64,000 bases of DNA, taken from the NCBI RefSeq assembly GCF_022458895.1, contig NZ_JAINFL010000014.1:186001-250000 (forward strand). Direction: 5' to 3'. Every line of letters starts with the position of its first letter. Position 1 is the stretch's first letter. This document shows positions 44,805 to 53,551 of this stretch, piece by piece. Made by a program: the position numbers and the translations under genes. The notes beneath the pieces are model-generated. The model was given only the letters and a program-made list of their open reading frames with translations, made no database searches and was not told the origin of the DNA. Origin of the DNA: Roseihalotalea indica. Its GTDB lineage: Bacteria > Bacteroidota > Bacteroidia > Cytophagales > Cyclobacteriaceae.

Positions 44805-47800
44805 ATGAAACAACCTTCAACACTACTCATGATGCTACTTCTGCTATTCGGTGGAAGTTATGTTTTTGCCCAGGACAATACCGTGTCTGGCAAGGTAACT
44901 GGGCCCGAGAATGCCGGACTACCCGGAGTTAATATTCTGGTGACGGGCACCGCTACCGGTACCGTTACGGATGTGGACGGCAACTACCGGATTTCTGCTT
45001 CGGAAGATGCAACACTTACCTTTTCCTACATTGGCTATATTACCCAAACGGTAGAGGTCAATGGCCGATCTGAGGTCAATGTTACCATGTCGTACGACGA
45101 TCAGTCTTTGGATGAGGTGGTGGTAACGGCCCTGGGTATTAAGCGGGAAGCCAAGAGTTTAGGGTATGCGGTTTCGGAAGTGGATGGAGAAGAAATCTCG
45201 GTAAACCGTACACCAAACATGATGAGCACCCTTCAGGGTAAAATGGCCGGAGTCAATATTTCATCCATGACCACCGGGCCGGCTGGTACCAGTAAGGTGC
45301 GCATCCGCGGGCAGTCTTCCTTCAGTGGGCAGAATAATCCACTGATCGTGATCAACGGAGTGCCGGTAGATAACTCCAATTACGCCATTGGCGGCAACTT
45401 TGGTAACCGCGCCCAAAACAGTTCGGATGGGGGCGATGGCCTCTCTAGCATCAACCCGGATGATATTGAGTCGATGACCGTACTGAAAGGAGGTACCGCC
45501 GCGGCACTCTACGGATCACGAGCCAAAGATGGAGTCATTATGATCACCACCAAAACCGGTAGTCGCGGTGCCGGACTGGGCATTGAGTTCAACACCAACT
45601 TTACGACCGAGACACCGCTGGACTTTACTGATTTTCAGTATGAGTACGGTCAGGGTGAGCGAGGAGTCCGGCCTACGTCGGCCTATCCGACCTCCGGAGT
45701 GTGGAGCTTTGGTGAGAAGTTTGAGCCGGGCATGACCCAGGTGCTGTTCGATGGCGAAGAGTGGCCCTACGAGCCCGTATACGATCGCTTCAAGAAATTT
45801 TACAATGTGGGTACTAACTGGACCAACACAGTGACCCTTTCCAACGGTGGAGAAAACGGAAGTTTCAGTCTTTCCTTTGCCAATACGGACAACAAAGGCA
45901 TTATGCCCAATGCGAAGTTTAACCGGCAAACCATCAATCTGGGCTTTAACCAGAATATCAATGAGAAACTGAGCGTGCAGGGCAATATCAACTATTCTAA
46001 CGAAGACAACGATAACCCGCCCCAGATCAACACCCAGGATTTTGCCGTACCTACTGTGGTAGCCACACTGGCTAACTCTATGCCGCTGGAGGCCTTGGAG
46101 CAGAATCAGACCCTGCCCAACGGCGATGAGTTTGTATTCTCTCGCTTCCTAGTGCGGAACAACCCGTATTACTCTCTAAGTCATCACTTCGAGAATATTA
46201 ACCGGGATAGGCTTTTTGGCAATCTATCAGTCCGCTACCAACTGGCTGACTGGATGTATGTGCAGGGACGGATTGCCCAGGATTTCTACGTGCGAAATCA
46301 GGACTACAATATCCCTAACGGATATGCCCCCATCCCTCGCGCGCCCGAAGGTTTCGTAAATGGCTCGTATACCCAGGATGTTCGGCAGTTTCGGGAAGCC
46401 AACTATGACTTTCTGATCGGGGCAAACCACAGTATCGGCGGAGATTTTGCGTTGGACGTAACCTTAGGAGGCAACCAGCGCTACGTGCGTATGGAGTACA
46501 ACAGTGTTACGGTGAAAGATTTTATTCAGCCTGATCTATATACAGTGATGAACGGTCGGGAAAAGAACCCACTGTATAGTTTATCTGAACGGGAAGTGAA
46601 CTCCCTTTACGGGGCTGCTGAAGTCTCCTTCCGCGAGTTCGCCTTTCTGAACGTGACTGCTCGTAACGACTGGTTCTCTACGCTAGCCCCGGGCAATCGA
46701 AGTATTCTGTATCCTTCGGTAACCGGTAGTTTTGTGTTCTCTCAGGCCATTGCCTCGCTGCCTAACTGGCTGAGTTTTGGAAAACTTCGGGCGGCCTATG
46801 CCGAGGTGGGAGATGATAACGTAGCTCCTTACTCCAATGCGCTGTATTACAGTGTAGAAAATAACCTGTTTCCTACACCTTCCGGACAACCCGTGCCGAT
46901 TGGAGGCATTTATACCAATACCATTCCGAATAGCAATCTGCGACCGTTACGAGTATCGGAAGCTGAAGTAGGGGTAGAGCTACGTATGTTGGAAGATTTG
47001 ATCCGGTTTGATTTTACCTATTACCGTAAAATTACCGAAGATCAGATTCTGGCTGCCCAGGTTCCGGATGTATCTGGGTACACCAACAAGCTCATCAACG
47101 TAGGGCGCAGTCTGAACCGGGGACTGGAAATGCTCCTCAGCTTTTCTCCGGTTAACACGCCTTCTTTCCGTTGGGATGCCAGTCTGAATGCCTCGTACAA
47201 TACCTCGGAGGTACTGAAGCTAGGCGCCTCACCAGCTGATACCATGATCACCGTTGGTGGTGGCGGCGGAAGTACCTTACGGCAGGTCGTAGGTAAACCC
47301 ATTGGACAGTTGTTCGTGTTTGGCTATCTGCGGGATGATCAGGGGCGAAAGGTGTTTGATGCCAATAGTGGTCGGCCCATGCGAGATCCTGATCCAATCA
47401 ACGTGGGTAGTGCCTTGCCCAGGTACTTTGGTGGTATCACTAACACTTTTACTTACAAAGGTATCCGCTTGTCTACCCTCATTGATTTCAAATTAGGCCA
47501 TAAAATGATTGCCGGTTCTAATATGAACTACCTGCGGCATGGCCTACACAAAAGAACGCTGGTAGGGCGAGAAGAAGGCTACGTTATTGGAGATGGAGTA
47601 AATCCCAACGGTGAAATCAATACTACTAGGTCCGACCTTCAACCATTTTACGAAACCCCTAACGTACTGGGTATCTACGAAGACTGGGTATTCAATGCCG
47701 GTTTCTGGAAGCTGCGTCAGGTTACCCTGGGCTACGACCTAACTCGCCTACTGCCGGAAAACTTCTTCATCCGGGGTTTGCGATTGGATGTAGTATCTAA

Positions 47801-47945
47801 CAACGTACTAGTGCTGAAAAAATGGACAGAGAATATGGACCCTGAAATGGTGAATAACTCTTCCGATAATGCCCTGGGACTGGATTTCTGGCCTAGTCTG
47901 CCACCCACCCGAAGCATTGGTTTCAACCTGAATGTTAAGTTTTAA
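44805..47945 (+). CDS. SusC/RagA-type TonB-dependent transporter
   Basis: Outer-membrane transporter of 1046 residues without STN domain. Signal peptide ends near VFAQ; carboxypeptidase-D-like domain VSGKVTGPENAGLPGVNIL; plug beginning EVVVTALGIKREAKSLGYAV, a plug variant (ALGIKRE instead of GYGTQKK) usually seen with SusD-like_2 partners; barrel ending SIGFNLNVKF. The partner downstream is indeed of that other SusD type. The leader (44595-44804) has a small hairpin but no operator. It stands between the two exported enolase-superfamily enzymes. Confidence 0.97.
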   Translation: MKQPSTLLMMLLLLFGGSYVFAQDNTVSGKVTGPENAGLPGVNILVTGTATGTVTDVDGNYRISASEDATLTFSYIGYITQTVEVNGRSEVNVTMSYDDQSLDEVVVTALGIKREAKSLGYAVSEVDGEEISVNRTPNMMSTLQGKMAGVNISSMTTGPAGTSKVRIRGQSSFSGQNNPLIVINGVPVDNSNYAIGGNFGNRAQNSSDGGDGLSSINPDDIESMTVLKGGTAAALYGSRAKDGVIMITTKTGSRGAGLGIEFNTNFTTETPLDFTDFQYEYGQGERGVRPTSAYPTSGVWSFGEKFEPGMTQVLFDGEEWPYEPVYDRFKKFYNVGTNWTNTVTLSNGGENGSFSLSFANTDNKGIMPNAKFNRQTINLGFNQNINEKLSVQGNINYSNEDNDNPPQINTQDFAVPTVVATLANSMPLEALEQNQTLPNGDEFVFSRFLVRNNPYYSLSHHFENINRDRLFGNLSVRYQLADWMYVQGRIAQDFYVRNQDYNIPNGYAPIPRAPEGFVNGSYTQDVRQFREANYDFLIGANHSIGGDFALDVTLGGNQRYVRMEYNSVTVKDFIQPDLYTVMNGREKNPLYSLSEREVNSLYGAAEVSFREFAFLNVTARNDWFSTLAPGNRSILYPSVTGSFVFSQAIASLPNWLSFGKLRAAYAEVGDDNVAPYSNALYYSVENNLFPTPSGQPVPIGGIYTNTIPNSNLRPLRVSEAEVGVELRMLEDLIRFDFTYYRKITEDQILAAQVPDVSGYTNKLINVGRSLNRGLEMLLSFSPVNTPSFRWDASLNASYNTSEVLKLGASPADTMITVGGGGGSTLRQVVGKPIGQLFVFGYLRDDQGRKVFDANSGRPMRDPDPINVGSALPRYFGGITNTFTYKGIRLSTLIDFKLGHKMIAGSNMNYLRHGLHKRTLVGREEGYVIGDGVNPNGEINTTRSDLQPFYETPNVLGIYEDWVFNAGFWKLRQVTLGYDLTRLLPENFFIRGLRLDVVSNNVLVLKKWTENMDPEMVNNSSDNALGLDFWPSLPPTRSIGFNLNVKF

Positions 47946-48054
47946 CTGATGAATTGACGAATGGCTAAATGGTTAATTGTATTGAGTTTAGAGTACAGAG
48001 CCGCCGGGGCCCGGTACAAAGTTCAAGCTTCCGACTTCGGTCTCCTGACTTCGT

Positions 48055-48112
48055 TCTTCCATTCACTCATTCAAACATTCTCTCAATCCTTCATTCATTC
48101 AATCCTTAATAA
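48055..48112 (+). repeat. TCATTCACTCAATC-type low-complexity leader
   Basis: Run of TTCCATTCACTCATTCAAACATTCTCTCAATCC-like words (described in pieces: CATTCACTCATTC, TCTCAATCC, CATTCATTCAATCC) directly before the SusD-like gene. Confidence 0.55.
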
Positions 48113-48114
48113 AA

Positions 48115-49659
48115 ATGAAAAACATAAAAATATACTTAAGCAGCCTACTGACTATCGTCATGTTACTGGCGAGCTGCGAAGAAGGGTTCGATACCCTCAA
48201 CACTGATAAAGTAAATCCCACGACGCTCGATCCGGGCATTGTGATGAACAAGGGGATTCTGGATGCTACCTACCGTGATGGGTTTGGTACGCTACAGATG
48301 CTGTCGTATAACTTTGGTATTGTGCAGCAGGTCATTACCCCTTACGGAAGTTCGCTGGCCGGGGCTAATTATAACCAAACTAATACGGCCAATACACCTC
48401 GGGTGTGGCAAAACTTCTATCAGAACGTCATTAAGCAGGTGGTGGATGTGATCTATAAAACCCGTGAAGATGAGGAACGCTCAAATCTGTACAACATGGC
48501 CCGAATCTGGCAGGCGCATTCCTTCATGATTTTGACCGATACTTACGGAGATATTCCGTATTTTGAGGCGGGAAAAGGCTATCTGGAAGATATTACTCAA
48601 GCAACCTACGATCCTCAGCAGGAAATTTACATGGACATTCTCAAAGAACTGGACGAAGCCTCAGCCGCTCTGGATGAATCCAAAGCAATTGAAACCAGCG
48701 ATATTCTCTACGGAGGCGACATCACCCAATGGCGGCGTTTAGGTTACTCCCTCTTGCTGCGAGCCGCCATGCGATTAACCAAGGTTGATCCCGCTACTGC
48801 CCAGACCTATGCCACCAAAGCTTTCAACGGCGGGGTGATGCAATCGAACGAAGACAATGCCATGATCCAGCATACGGCTCTGTATAACAACTACATCGGT
48901 CAGCACCTGTCGGCCCGGGAAAAAACTAATTACTACCTGGCCGCGCCCTTCGTCAACTATCTAAAAGAAAATAATGATCCCCGCTTACCATCTCTGGCAA
49001 TTCGCTACGTGGGAGCTACTGGCGGACCAGAGCAAACTTCGGATCGGGCATCTTCCGAACCGGATGTGCAAGTTGGTATGCCGATGGGCTATGATGACGT
49101 TTCTATCAGCACCGTGCTGGATGAAAACGGAGTGGCTAGCCTTTGGGATTTTTCTCAGGTGAATATTACCACCGTACTGAAGGTAGACGCCCCTGAGTTT
49201 CACGTAACCTACTCTCAGACCCAGTTGTTGTTAGCCGAAGCCGCTGTGCGAGGTTGGGTGAATGAAGATGCTGCCGCGCTGTTTGAAAGTGGCATTCGGG
49301 CTCATATGGAGCAAATGGCTTTGTACGATGTGAATGCTGCCCTGGAGGAAAGCGAGATTCAGACGTATCTGGATGCCCACCCCCTCAATACGGCAACGGC
49401 GCTGGAGCAGATCAATACCCAGTATTGGGTGTCATCCTTTCTGAATGGTTCCGAAGCCTGGGCTAACTTCCGTCGAAGCGATTACCCAACCCTATTGCCT
49501 AATCCGTATCCGGGTTCTGAGATTGAGGAGGACTTCATTCGGCGTATGCCGTATCCGGATAGTGAGACTATTACCAATCAAAAGAATGTCGGGGACGCTA
49601 TTGCCCGTCAGGGACCTGATAATCTGGATACCCGAATCTGGTGGGATGAACCAAAATAA
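48115..49659 (+). CDS. SusD/RagB-family lipoprotein of the SusD-like_2 type
   Basis: Glycan-binding lipoprotein of 514 residues. SPII signal MKNIKIYLSSLLTIVMLLASC, then the SusD-like_2 opening EGFDTLNTDKVNPTTLDPG. Typical blocks: NMARIWQAHSFMILTDTYGDIPYFEA, QWRRLGYSLLLRAAMRLTKVDP and a final RRMPYPDSETITNQKN. This SusD class (PF12771-like) differs from the other SusDs in the window, matching its SusC. It lies 169 nt after SusC, more than usual, with a pyrimidine-rich leader in between. Confidence 0.94.
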   Translation: MKNIKIYLSSLLTIVMLLASCEEGFDTLNTDKVNPTTLDPGIVMNKGILDATYRDGFGTLQMLSYNFGIVQQVITPYGSSLAGANYNQTNTANTPRVWQNFYQNVIKQVVDVIYKTREDEERSNLYNMARIWQAHSFMILTDTYGDIPYFEAGKGYLEDITQATYDPQQEIYMDILKELDEASAALDESKAIETSDILYGGDITQWRRLGYSLLLRAAMRLTKVDPATAQTYATKAFNGGVMQSNEDNAMIQHTALYNNYIGQHLSAREKTNYYLAAPFVNYLKENNDPRLPSLAIRYVGATGGPEQTSDRASSEPDVQVGMPMGYDDVSISTVLDENGVASLWDFSQVNITTVLKVDAPEFHVTYSQTQLLLAEAAVRGWVNEDAAALFESGIRAHMEQMALYDVNAALEESEIQTYLDAHPLNTATALEQINTQYWVSSFLNGSEAWANFRRSDYPTLLPNPYPGSEIEEDFIRRMPYPDSETITNQKNVGDAIARQGPDNLDTRIWWDEPK

Positions 49660-49701
49660 TGCTATTACAACCTAACTTTTATTAAAAATAAATCATCACT
49701 A

Positions 49702-51054
49702 ATGACCGAGAAAAGAAACAATTTCAATCGTCGCGACTCATTGAAAATGATGGGGCTAGGTGCTACCGGACTGGCCGGGATACTGGGTATGCCTGGTGCC
49801 AGAGCCGAAGGGTACGAAACGCCATCGTATGCTAAGGGAATGCCCCCGATTCAGATAAAAAGTGTGAAAGCTATTAGTACAGCTCCTCAACGTTCTAACC
49901 TCATTGTAGTGAAAGTAGAAACTACGGAGCCCGGCTTGTACGGACTAGGTTGCGCTACTTTTACCCAGCGAGCCGAAGCGGTAGTAACGGCCATCAACAG
50001 TTACATGAATGACTTCTGCGTAGGCCGCGATGCCGATAACATTGAAGACATGTGGCAGTCGTTTTATGTGAGCTCCTACTGGCGAAACGGCCCGGTGCTG
50101 AACAATGCCATCAGTGGATTAGATCAGGCACTGTGGGATATCAAAGGAAAGCGAGCCAATATGCCCTTGCACCAGTTGCTAGGAGGAAAGGCTCGTTTTG
50201 CGGTAGATTGCTACGAACACGGTAGTGGAGATACTCCTGAGGCCATCGCCGAAGACGTTCAGAAATACATGGAGCAGGGCTTTCGCCACGTACGGATACA
50301 ACAAGGAGGCTACGGAGCATTGAATCTGGCCCAGAAGCCCGATTTCAAAGAGGCTGGCTTTGGGAAAGAGAGCGATAACTTCATGGATCAGTACCAGTAT
50401 CTTAAATCGGTACCCAAGATGTTTGAATACGTGCGCAAAACCTGCGGTGAGGAAGTGGAGCTCCTGCACGATGTTCACGAGCGCGTACAGCCGATGGACG
50501 TCATTAACATGATCAAGCAACTGGAAGATTACCGCCCTTTCTTCGTAGAAGACCCCTTTTCACCGGAAAACATGAGCTGGTTCAAACAATTGCGGGAAAG
50601 CACGACGGTACCCATTGCGATGGGGGAATTGTTCAATAACATCAATGAGTTTGTTGACCCGATGGCCAACCGGATGTTTGATTTCATTCGCTGCCATGTA
50701 TCGCAGATTGGTGGTATCACTCCGGCTATGAAGGTGGCTCGTCTGGGTGAGTGGTTCAATGTTCGAACCGCCTGGCATGGTCCGGGGGATGTATCTCCGG
50801 TGGGGCATGCAGCTCAGTGCCATATGGATTACTCCATTTGGAACTTCGGTATTCAGGAAGCAGTACACTTTTCTGATGAGATGCTGGAGGTGTTTCCGGG
50901 AAGTCCCTACATTGAAAACGGCTACATGTACGTAAGCGATGCACCAGGTATTGGGGTAGATATTGATGAAAAGCTGGCTGCTAAATATCCAATTAGCAAT
51001 AATGCCGGAAATTGGGCCGTACGCAAGCGCGATGGTACCATTATCCGACCTTAA
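49702..51054 (+). CDS. Exported enolase-superfamily enzyme, mannonate-dehydratase (ManD/RspA)-like
   Basis: Sugar-acid dehydratase-like protein of 450 residues from the ManD/RspA branch of the enolase superfamily. A twin-arginine-like signal NRRDSLKMMGLGATGLAG ends near GARA. Motifs are close to ManD: LLHDVHER (metal Asp257, His259), FFVEDPFSPEN (Glu283), MGELFNN (Glu309) and RTAWHGPGDVSPVGHAA (His359). Characterised ManD enzymes have HDVHHR and act in the cytosol on mannonate or gluconate; here the second His is Glu, and the protein is exported, so specificity may differ. It follows the SusC/SusD-like_2 pair and is ended by a perfect palindrome. Confidence 0.88.
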   Translation: MTEKRNNFNRRDSLKMMGLGATGLAGILGMPGARAEGYETPSYAKGMPPIQIKSVKAISTAPQRSNLIVVKVETTEPGLYGLGCATFTQRAEAVVTAINSYMNDFCVGRDADNIEDMWQSFYVSSYWRNGPVLNNAISGLDQALWDIKGKRANMPLHQLLGGKARFAVDCYEHGSGDTPEAIAEDVQKYMEQGFRHVRIQQGGYGALNLAQKPDFKEAGFGKESDNFMDQYQYLKSVPKMFEYVRKTCGEEVELLHDVHERVQPMDVINMIKQLEDYRPFFVEDPFSPENMSWFKQLRESTTVPIAMGELFNNINEFVDPMANRMFDFIRCHVSQIGGITPAMKVARLGEWFNVRTAWHGPGDVSPVGHAAQCHMDYSIWNFGIQEAVHFSDEMLEVFPGSPYIENGYMYVSDAPGIGVDIDEKLAAKYPISNNAGNWAVRKRDGTIIRP

Positions 51055-51061
51055 TCGGTAT

Positions 51062-51097
51062 TTTCAAAGCTTAGGGTGTACACCCTAAGCTTTGAAA
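51062..51097. terminator. 36-bp perfect palindrome, probable bidirectional terminator
   Basis: Two 18-bp arms meeting at 51079/51080 without spacer (TTTCAAAGCTTAGGGTGT and its exact complement), 7 nt after the stop of the ManD-like gene. As RNA it makes a very stable hairpin with AT-rich flanks. A T run after the right arm is lacking, so a protein-binding role is possible. Confidence 0.65.
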
Positions 51098-51235
51098 TAT
51101 CCACGCCTAAATTTATTTGCCTTTGATGTTCATTTGCCTTCTGCTGGATAATCATTCAAATGTCTACGAAGCAAAATCATCCCGAAAAATCCTTACCTTC
51201 TCCGCTGCTTAAGGATTTCTAACCAACAACCTATA

Positions 51236-52213
51236 ATGACAAATCTTACGACGAAAGCACCACGATTCAATCTTCTATCCCTGACATTGCTCTTCTTGAT
51301 AATGGCAAGCTGCCAATCTGGCAATAATTCTCAAACTGAAACAACAACCGAGACAATGGAAAAAATCAAGTTTCAGGAGTACCCTGATCTAAAACTGGGC
51401 TTCACCACCCAGAACTTCCTTCAGGCCATGCCGGTAACATTAGATAATAGCCGTTTGCTCATTGATTATGCTGACTCGCTGGGCTTTGACTGGCTGGAAT
51501 TAAGAGACCCGGATGCTACTCTGTCTCTAGAAGAATGTACGCAGATTTCGAGCTATGCCCGGCAAAAGGATATTGAAGTAAGCTATGCCATACAGAAAGG
51601 CTTACTGGATGAAGATTTCTGGCCTACTTTCGAGAGAGGCGTAATTAATGCCACGGCATTTCAAAGTCTCAAGATCATTCGTTCTTTAGCCAGCGGAGTT
51701 GAAATATCCGGAGATGAAAATAGAAAAGGATGGACCGCAGAAGAACTGGAGCAGGTGGTGCAACGCGCCGATAGTGCGGCTGCTTTGGCGAAGGAGAATG
51801 GTTTACAATACGTTATTGAAAACGGAGCGGAGGCTTTCTTCGGTGATGGAGAATATTATGGTATTGCCGATGCCTTTGACCGGGTGGGCGAAGATGTAGG
51901 CTGGCAGTTCGACACGGCCAATCCGTTCAGCGTATCGCGTAGTCATGCTTCGGCGGATAGTGTGAATACCTTCTTGCGGGATCATGCCGATAACCTCTTT
52001 TACATTCATCTTAAATCTGCCCAGGAGGGGGCTGCTCAGCCTATGCTAACCGATAACCCGCTGGCACTAGGCGATATCTTTCAAGTAATGGCGGCCCACG
52101 ATGTGAAGTATGTTGCCATTGAATTACAGTCAGTAGCTGACCGGGACGAAGCGTTTGCCAACATGCAAAAGAGCCTCGATTATCTGAAATCGCAACAGTT
52201 TATTAGCCAGTAA
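51236..52213 (+). CDS. Sugar isomerase/epimerase-like TIM-barrel lipoprotein
   Basis: TIM-barrel protein of 325 residues related to sugar phosphate isomerases/epimerases (xylose-isomerase-like fold). SPII lipobox IMASC followed by a Gln/Thr linker, so it is anchored in the periplasm or at the surface. Barrel features: LKLGFTTQNF, DYADSLGFDWLELRDPDA, YVIENGAEAF (metal Glu position), GWQFDTANPF (metal Asp position) and FYIHLKSAQEG, with a late VAIELQSV. It starts a short operon with the Nramp-fold transporter only 3 nt downstream. ACAACCT precedes the start. A lyase, isomerase or epimerase on an exported or not yet imported sugar is likely. Confidence 0.86.
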   Translation: MTNLTTKAPRFNLLSLTLLFLIMASCQSGNNSQTETTTETMEKIKFQEYPDLKLGFTTQNFLQAMPVTLDNSRLLIDYADSLGFDWLELRDPDATLSLEECTQISSYARQKDIEVSYAIQKGLLDEDFWPTFERGVINATAFQSLKIIRSLASGVEISGDENRKGWTAEELEQVVQRADSAAALAKENGLQYVIENGAEAFFGDGEYYGIADAFDRVGEDVGWQFDTANPFSVSRSHASADSVNTFLRDHADNLFYIHLKSAQEGAAQPMLTDNPLALGDIFQVMAAHDVKYVAIELQSVADRDEAFANMQKSLDYLKSQQFISQ

Positions 52214-52216
52214 CCC

Positions 52217-53503
52217 ATGTCGGTAGAGAAAACGAAAACAACGCAGAAGGCCTCTTTTCTTCAAAAAATCTGGCTTTTCATGCTGAGTATTGGTCCCGGA
52301 ATATTCTGCATTGGTTATACCGTTGGTACGGGTAGTGTTACCTCGATGGCCAAGGCGGGGAGCCAGTTTGGGATGCAACTGTTGTGGGTGCTATTTCTGA
52401 GCTGCCTGTTTTCCTGGGTGCTGATGGAAGCGTATGGTCGCTATGCAGTCGTCACTGGTAACACCTCAATTTATAGTTTTAAAACCAAGCTGAAAGCCGG
52501 CAAACTGATCGCCATTCTGATTGTGGTTGGTATCGTTGTAGCGCAGTGGAACTCGTTATCGGGTATTCTGGGGTTGAGTGCCAATGCACTTTACGAAGTG
52601 CTTCGCCTGTTTATGCCCGGTTTGCCCGAAGAAAACTATTGGTTTGTATTAGGGATTGCCATTACCTTGATCCTGATCATGTACTCGCTCTTATGGGTAG
52701 GAAAGTATTCGTTCTTTGAGAAAGTGCTGATTGTGTTTGTCACGCTGATGGGAGTATCCTTTCTGATCTCCATGTTCGTCGTGTTTCCGCAACCAGCCGA
52801 TATCGCCAGTGGCATTGTCCCTGCCATCCCGGATGTGCCAGGGGGAAAGCTGCTGGTAGCTGCTTTTGTAGGTACCACTATGGCGGCTCCGACCTTTGTA
52901 GTACGCCCGCTGCTGATGAAAGGGAAGGGGTGGACGAGCGAACATACCAGAGAGCAGTCGAAGGATGCTCTGCTGTCGGCTTCGCTCATGTTTCTCATTA
53001 ATCTGGCGATTATGGCAGCGGCTACCGGAGCTTTGTATTACGAAGGCCGGACCATTGAGAAAGTGCTGGATATGGTGTATACCCTGGAACCAGTAGCTGG
53101 TAAGTTTGCGGTGGTGCTGTTTATGATGGGGGCGCTCAGTGCCGGTCTTTCCTCAGTCTTTCCCATTCTGATGGTTGCCCCGTTGCTCATTGCCGATTAC
53201 CGGGACGGTGAGCTGGATACCGATTCTAATCGCTTTAAGATACTGACGGGTATTGCCAGTGTAATTGGGTTAACGGTTCCAATCCTGGGAGCAAACCCCA
53301 TCGCAGCGCAAATTGCTACGCAGGTAGCCGGAGTGTTTGTACTACCCTTGGTCATTGCCGGAATTTTATATCTAGTGAACCGAAAAGATATGATGGGAGA
53401 GCATAAGGCTGGTCTCGGCCTGAACATTGGGTTGGTGGCAGCGCTGGTGTTTGCCTGTATTATCTCTTATACGGGAGTGGTGGCGCTGGCCGAGCTTTTT
53501 TAG
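52217..53503 (+). CDS. Nramp-fold membrane transporter lacking the metal-binding residues
   Basis: Integral membrane protein of 428 residues and about 11 helices, assigned to the Nramp/SLC11 fold. Helix 1 reads IGPGIFCIGYTVGTGSVTSM where Nramp metal transporters have the DPGN motif: by alignment the metal Asp is Gly37 and the Asn is Ser40. In helix 6, VGTTMAAPTFVV replaces the MPH motif, so the metal Met is Ala223 or Ala224. All three classical metal ligands are therefore gone. It lies 3 nt after a sugar-isomerase-like lipoprotein gene, in a sugar locus. I infer a non-metal substrate, perhaps a sugar or sugar acid. Automated annotation would call it a divalent metal transporter. Confidence 0.83.
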   Translation: MSVEKTKTTQKASFLQKIWLFMLSIGPGIFCIGYTVGTGSVTSMAKAGSQFGMQLLWVLFLSCLFSWVLMEAYGRYAVVTGNTSIYSFKTKLKAGKLIAILIVVGIVVAQWNSLSGILGLSANALYEVLRLFMPGLPEENYWFVLGIAITLILIMYSLLWVGKYSFFEKVLIVFVTLMGVSFLISMFVVFPQPADIASGIVPAIPDVPGGKLLVAAFVGTTMAAPTFVVRPLLMKGKGWTSEHTREQSKDALLSASLMFLINLAIMAAATGALYYEGRTIEKVLDMVYTLEPVAGKFAVVLFMMGALSAGLSSVFPILMVAPLLIADYRDGELDTDSNRFKILTGIASVIGLTVPILGANPIAAQIATQVAGVFVLPLVIAGILYLVNRKDMMGEHKAGLGLNIGLVAALVFACIISYTGVVALAELF

Positions 53504-53551
53504 AGCGTAGAATGTCACCCGTAAGAGAGCGGAATAACCCTTTGCTATCAA

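Noticed and set aside
52217..53503. Plain annotation as manganese/iron transporter
   Set aside because: The fold fits, but the DPGN and MPH metal motifs are both missing, so the metal function is not supported.
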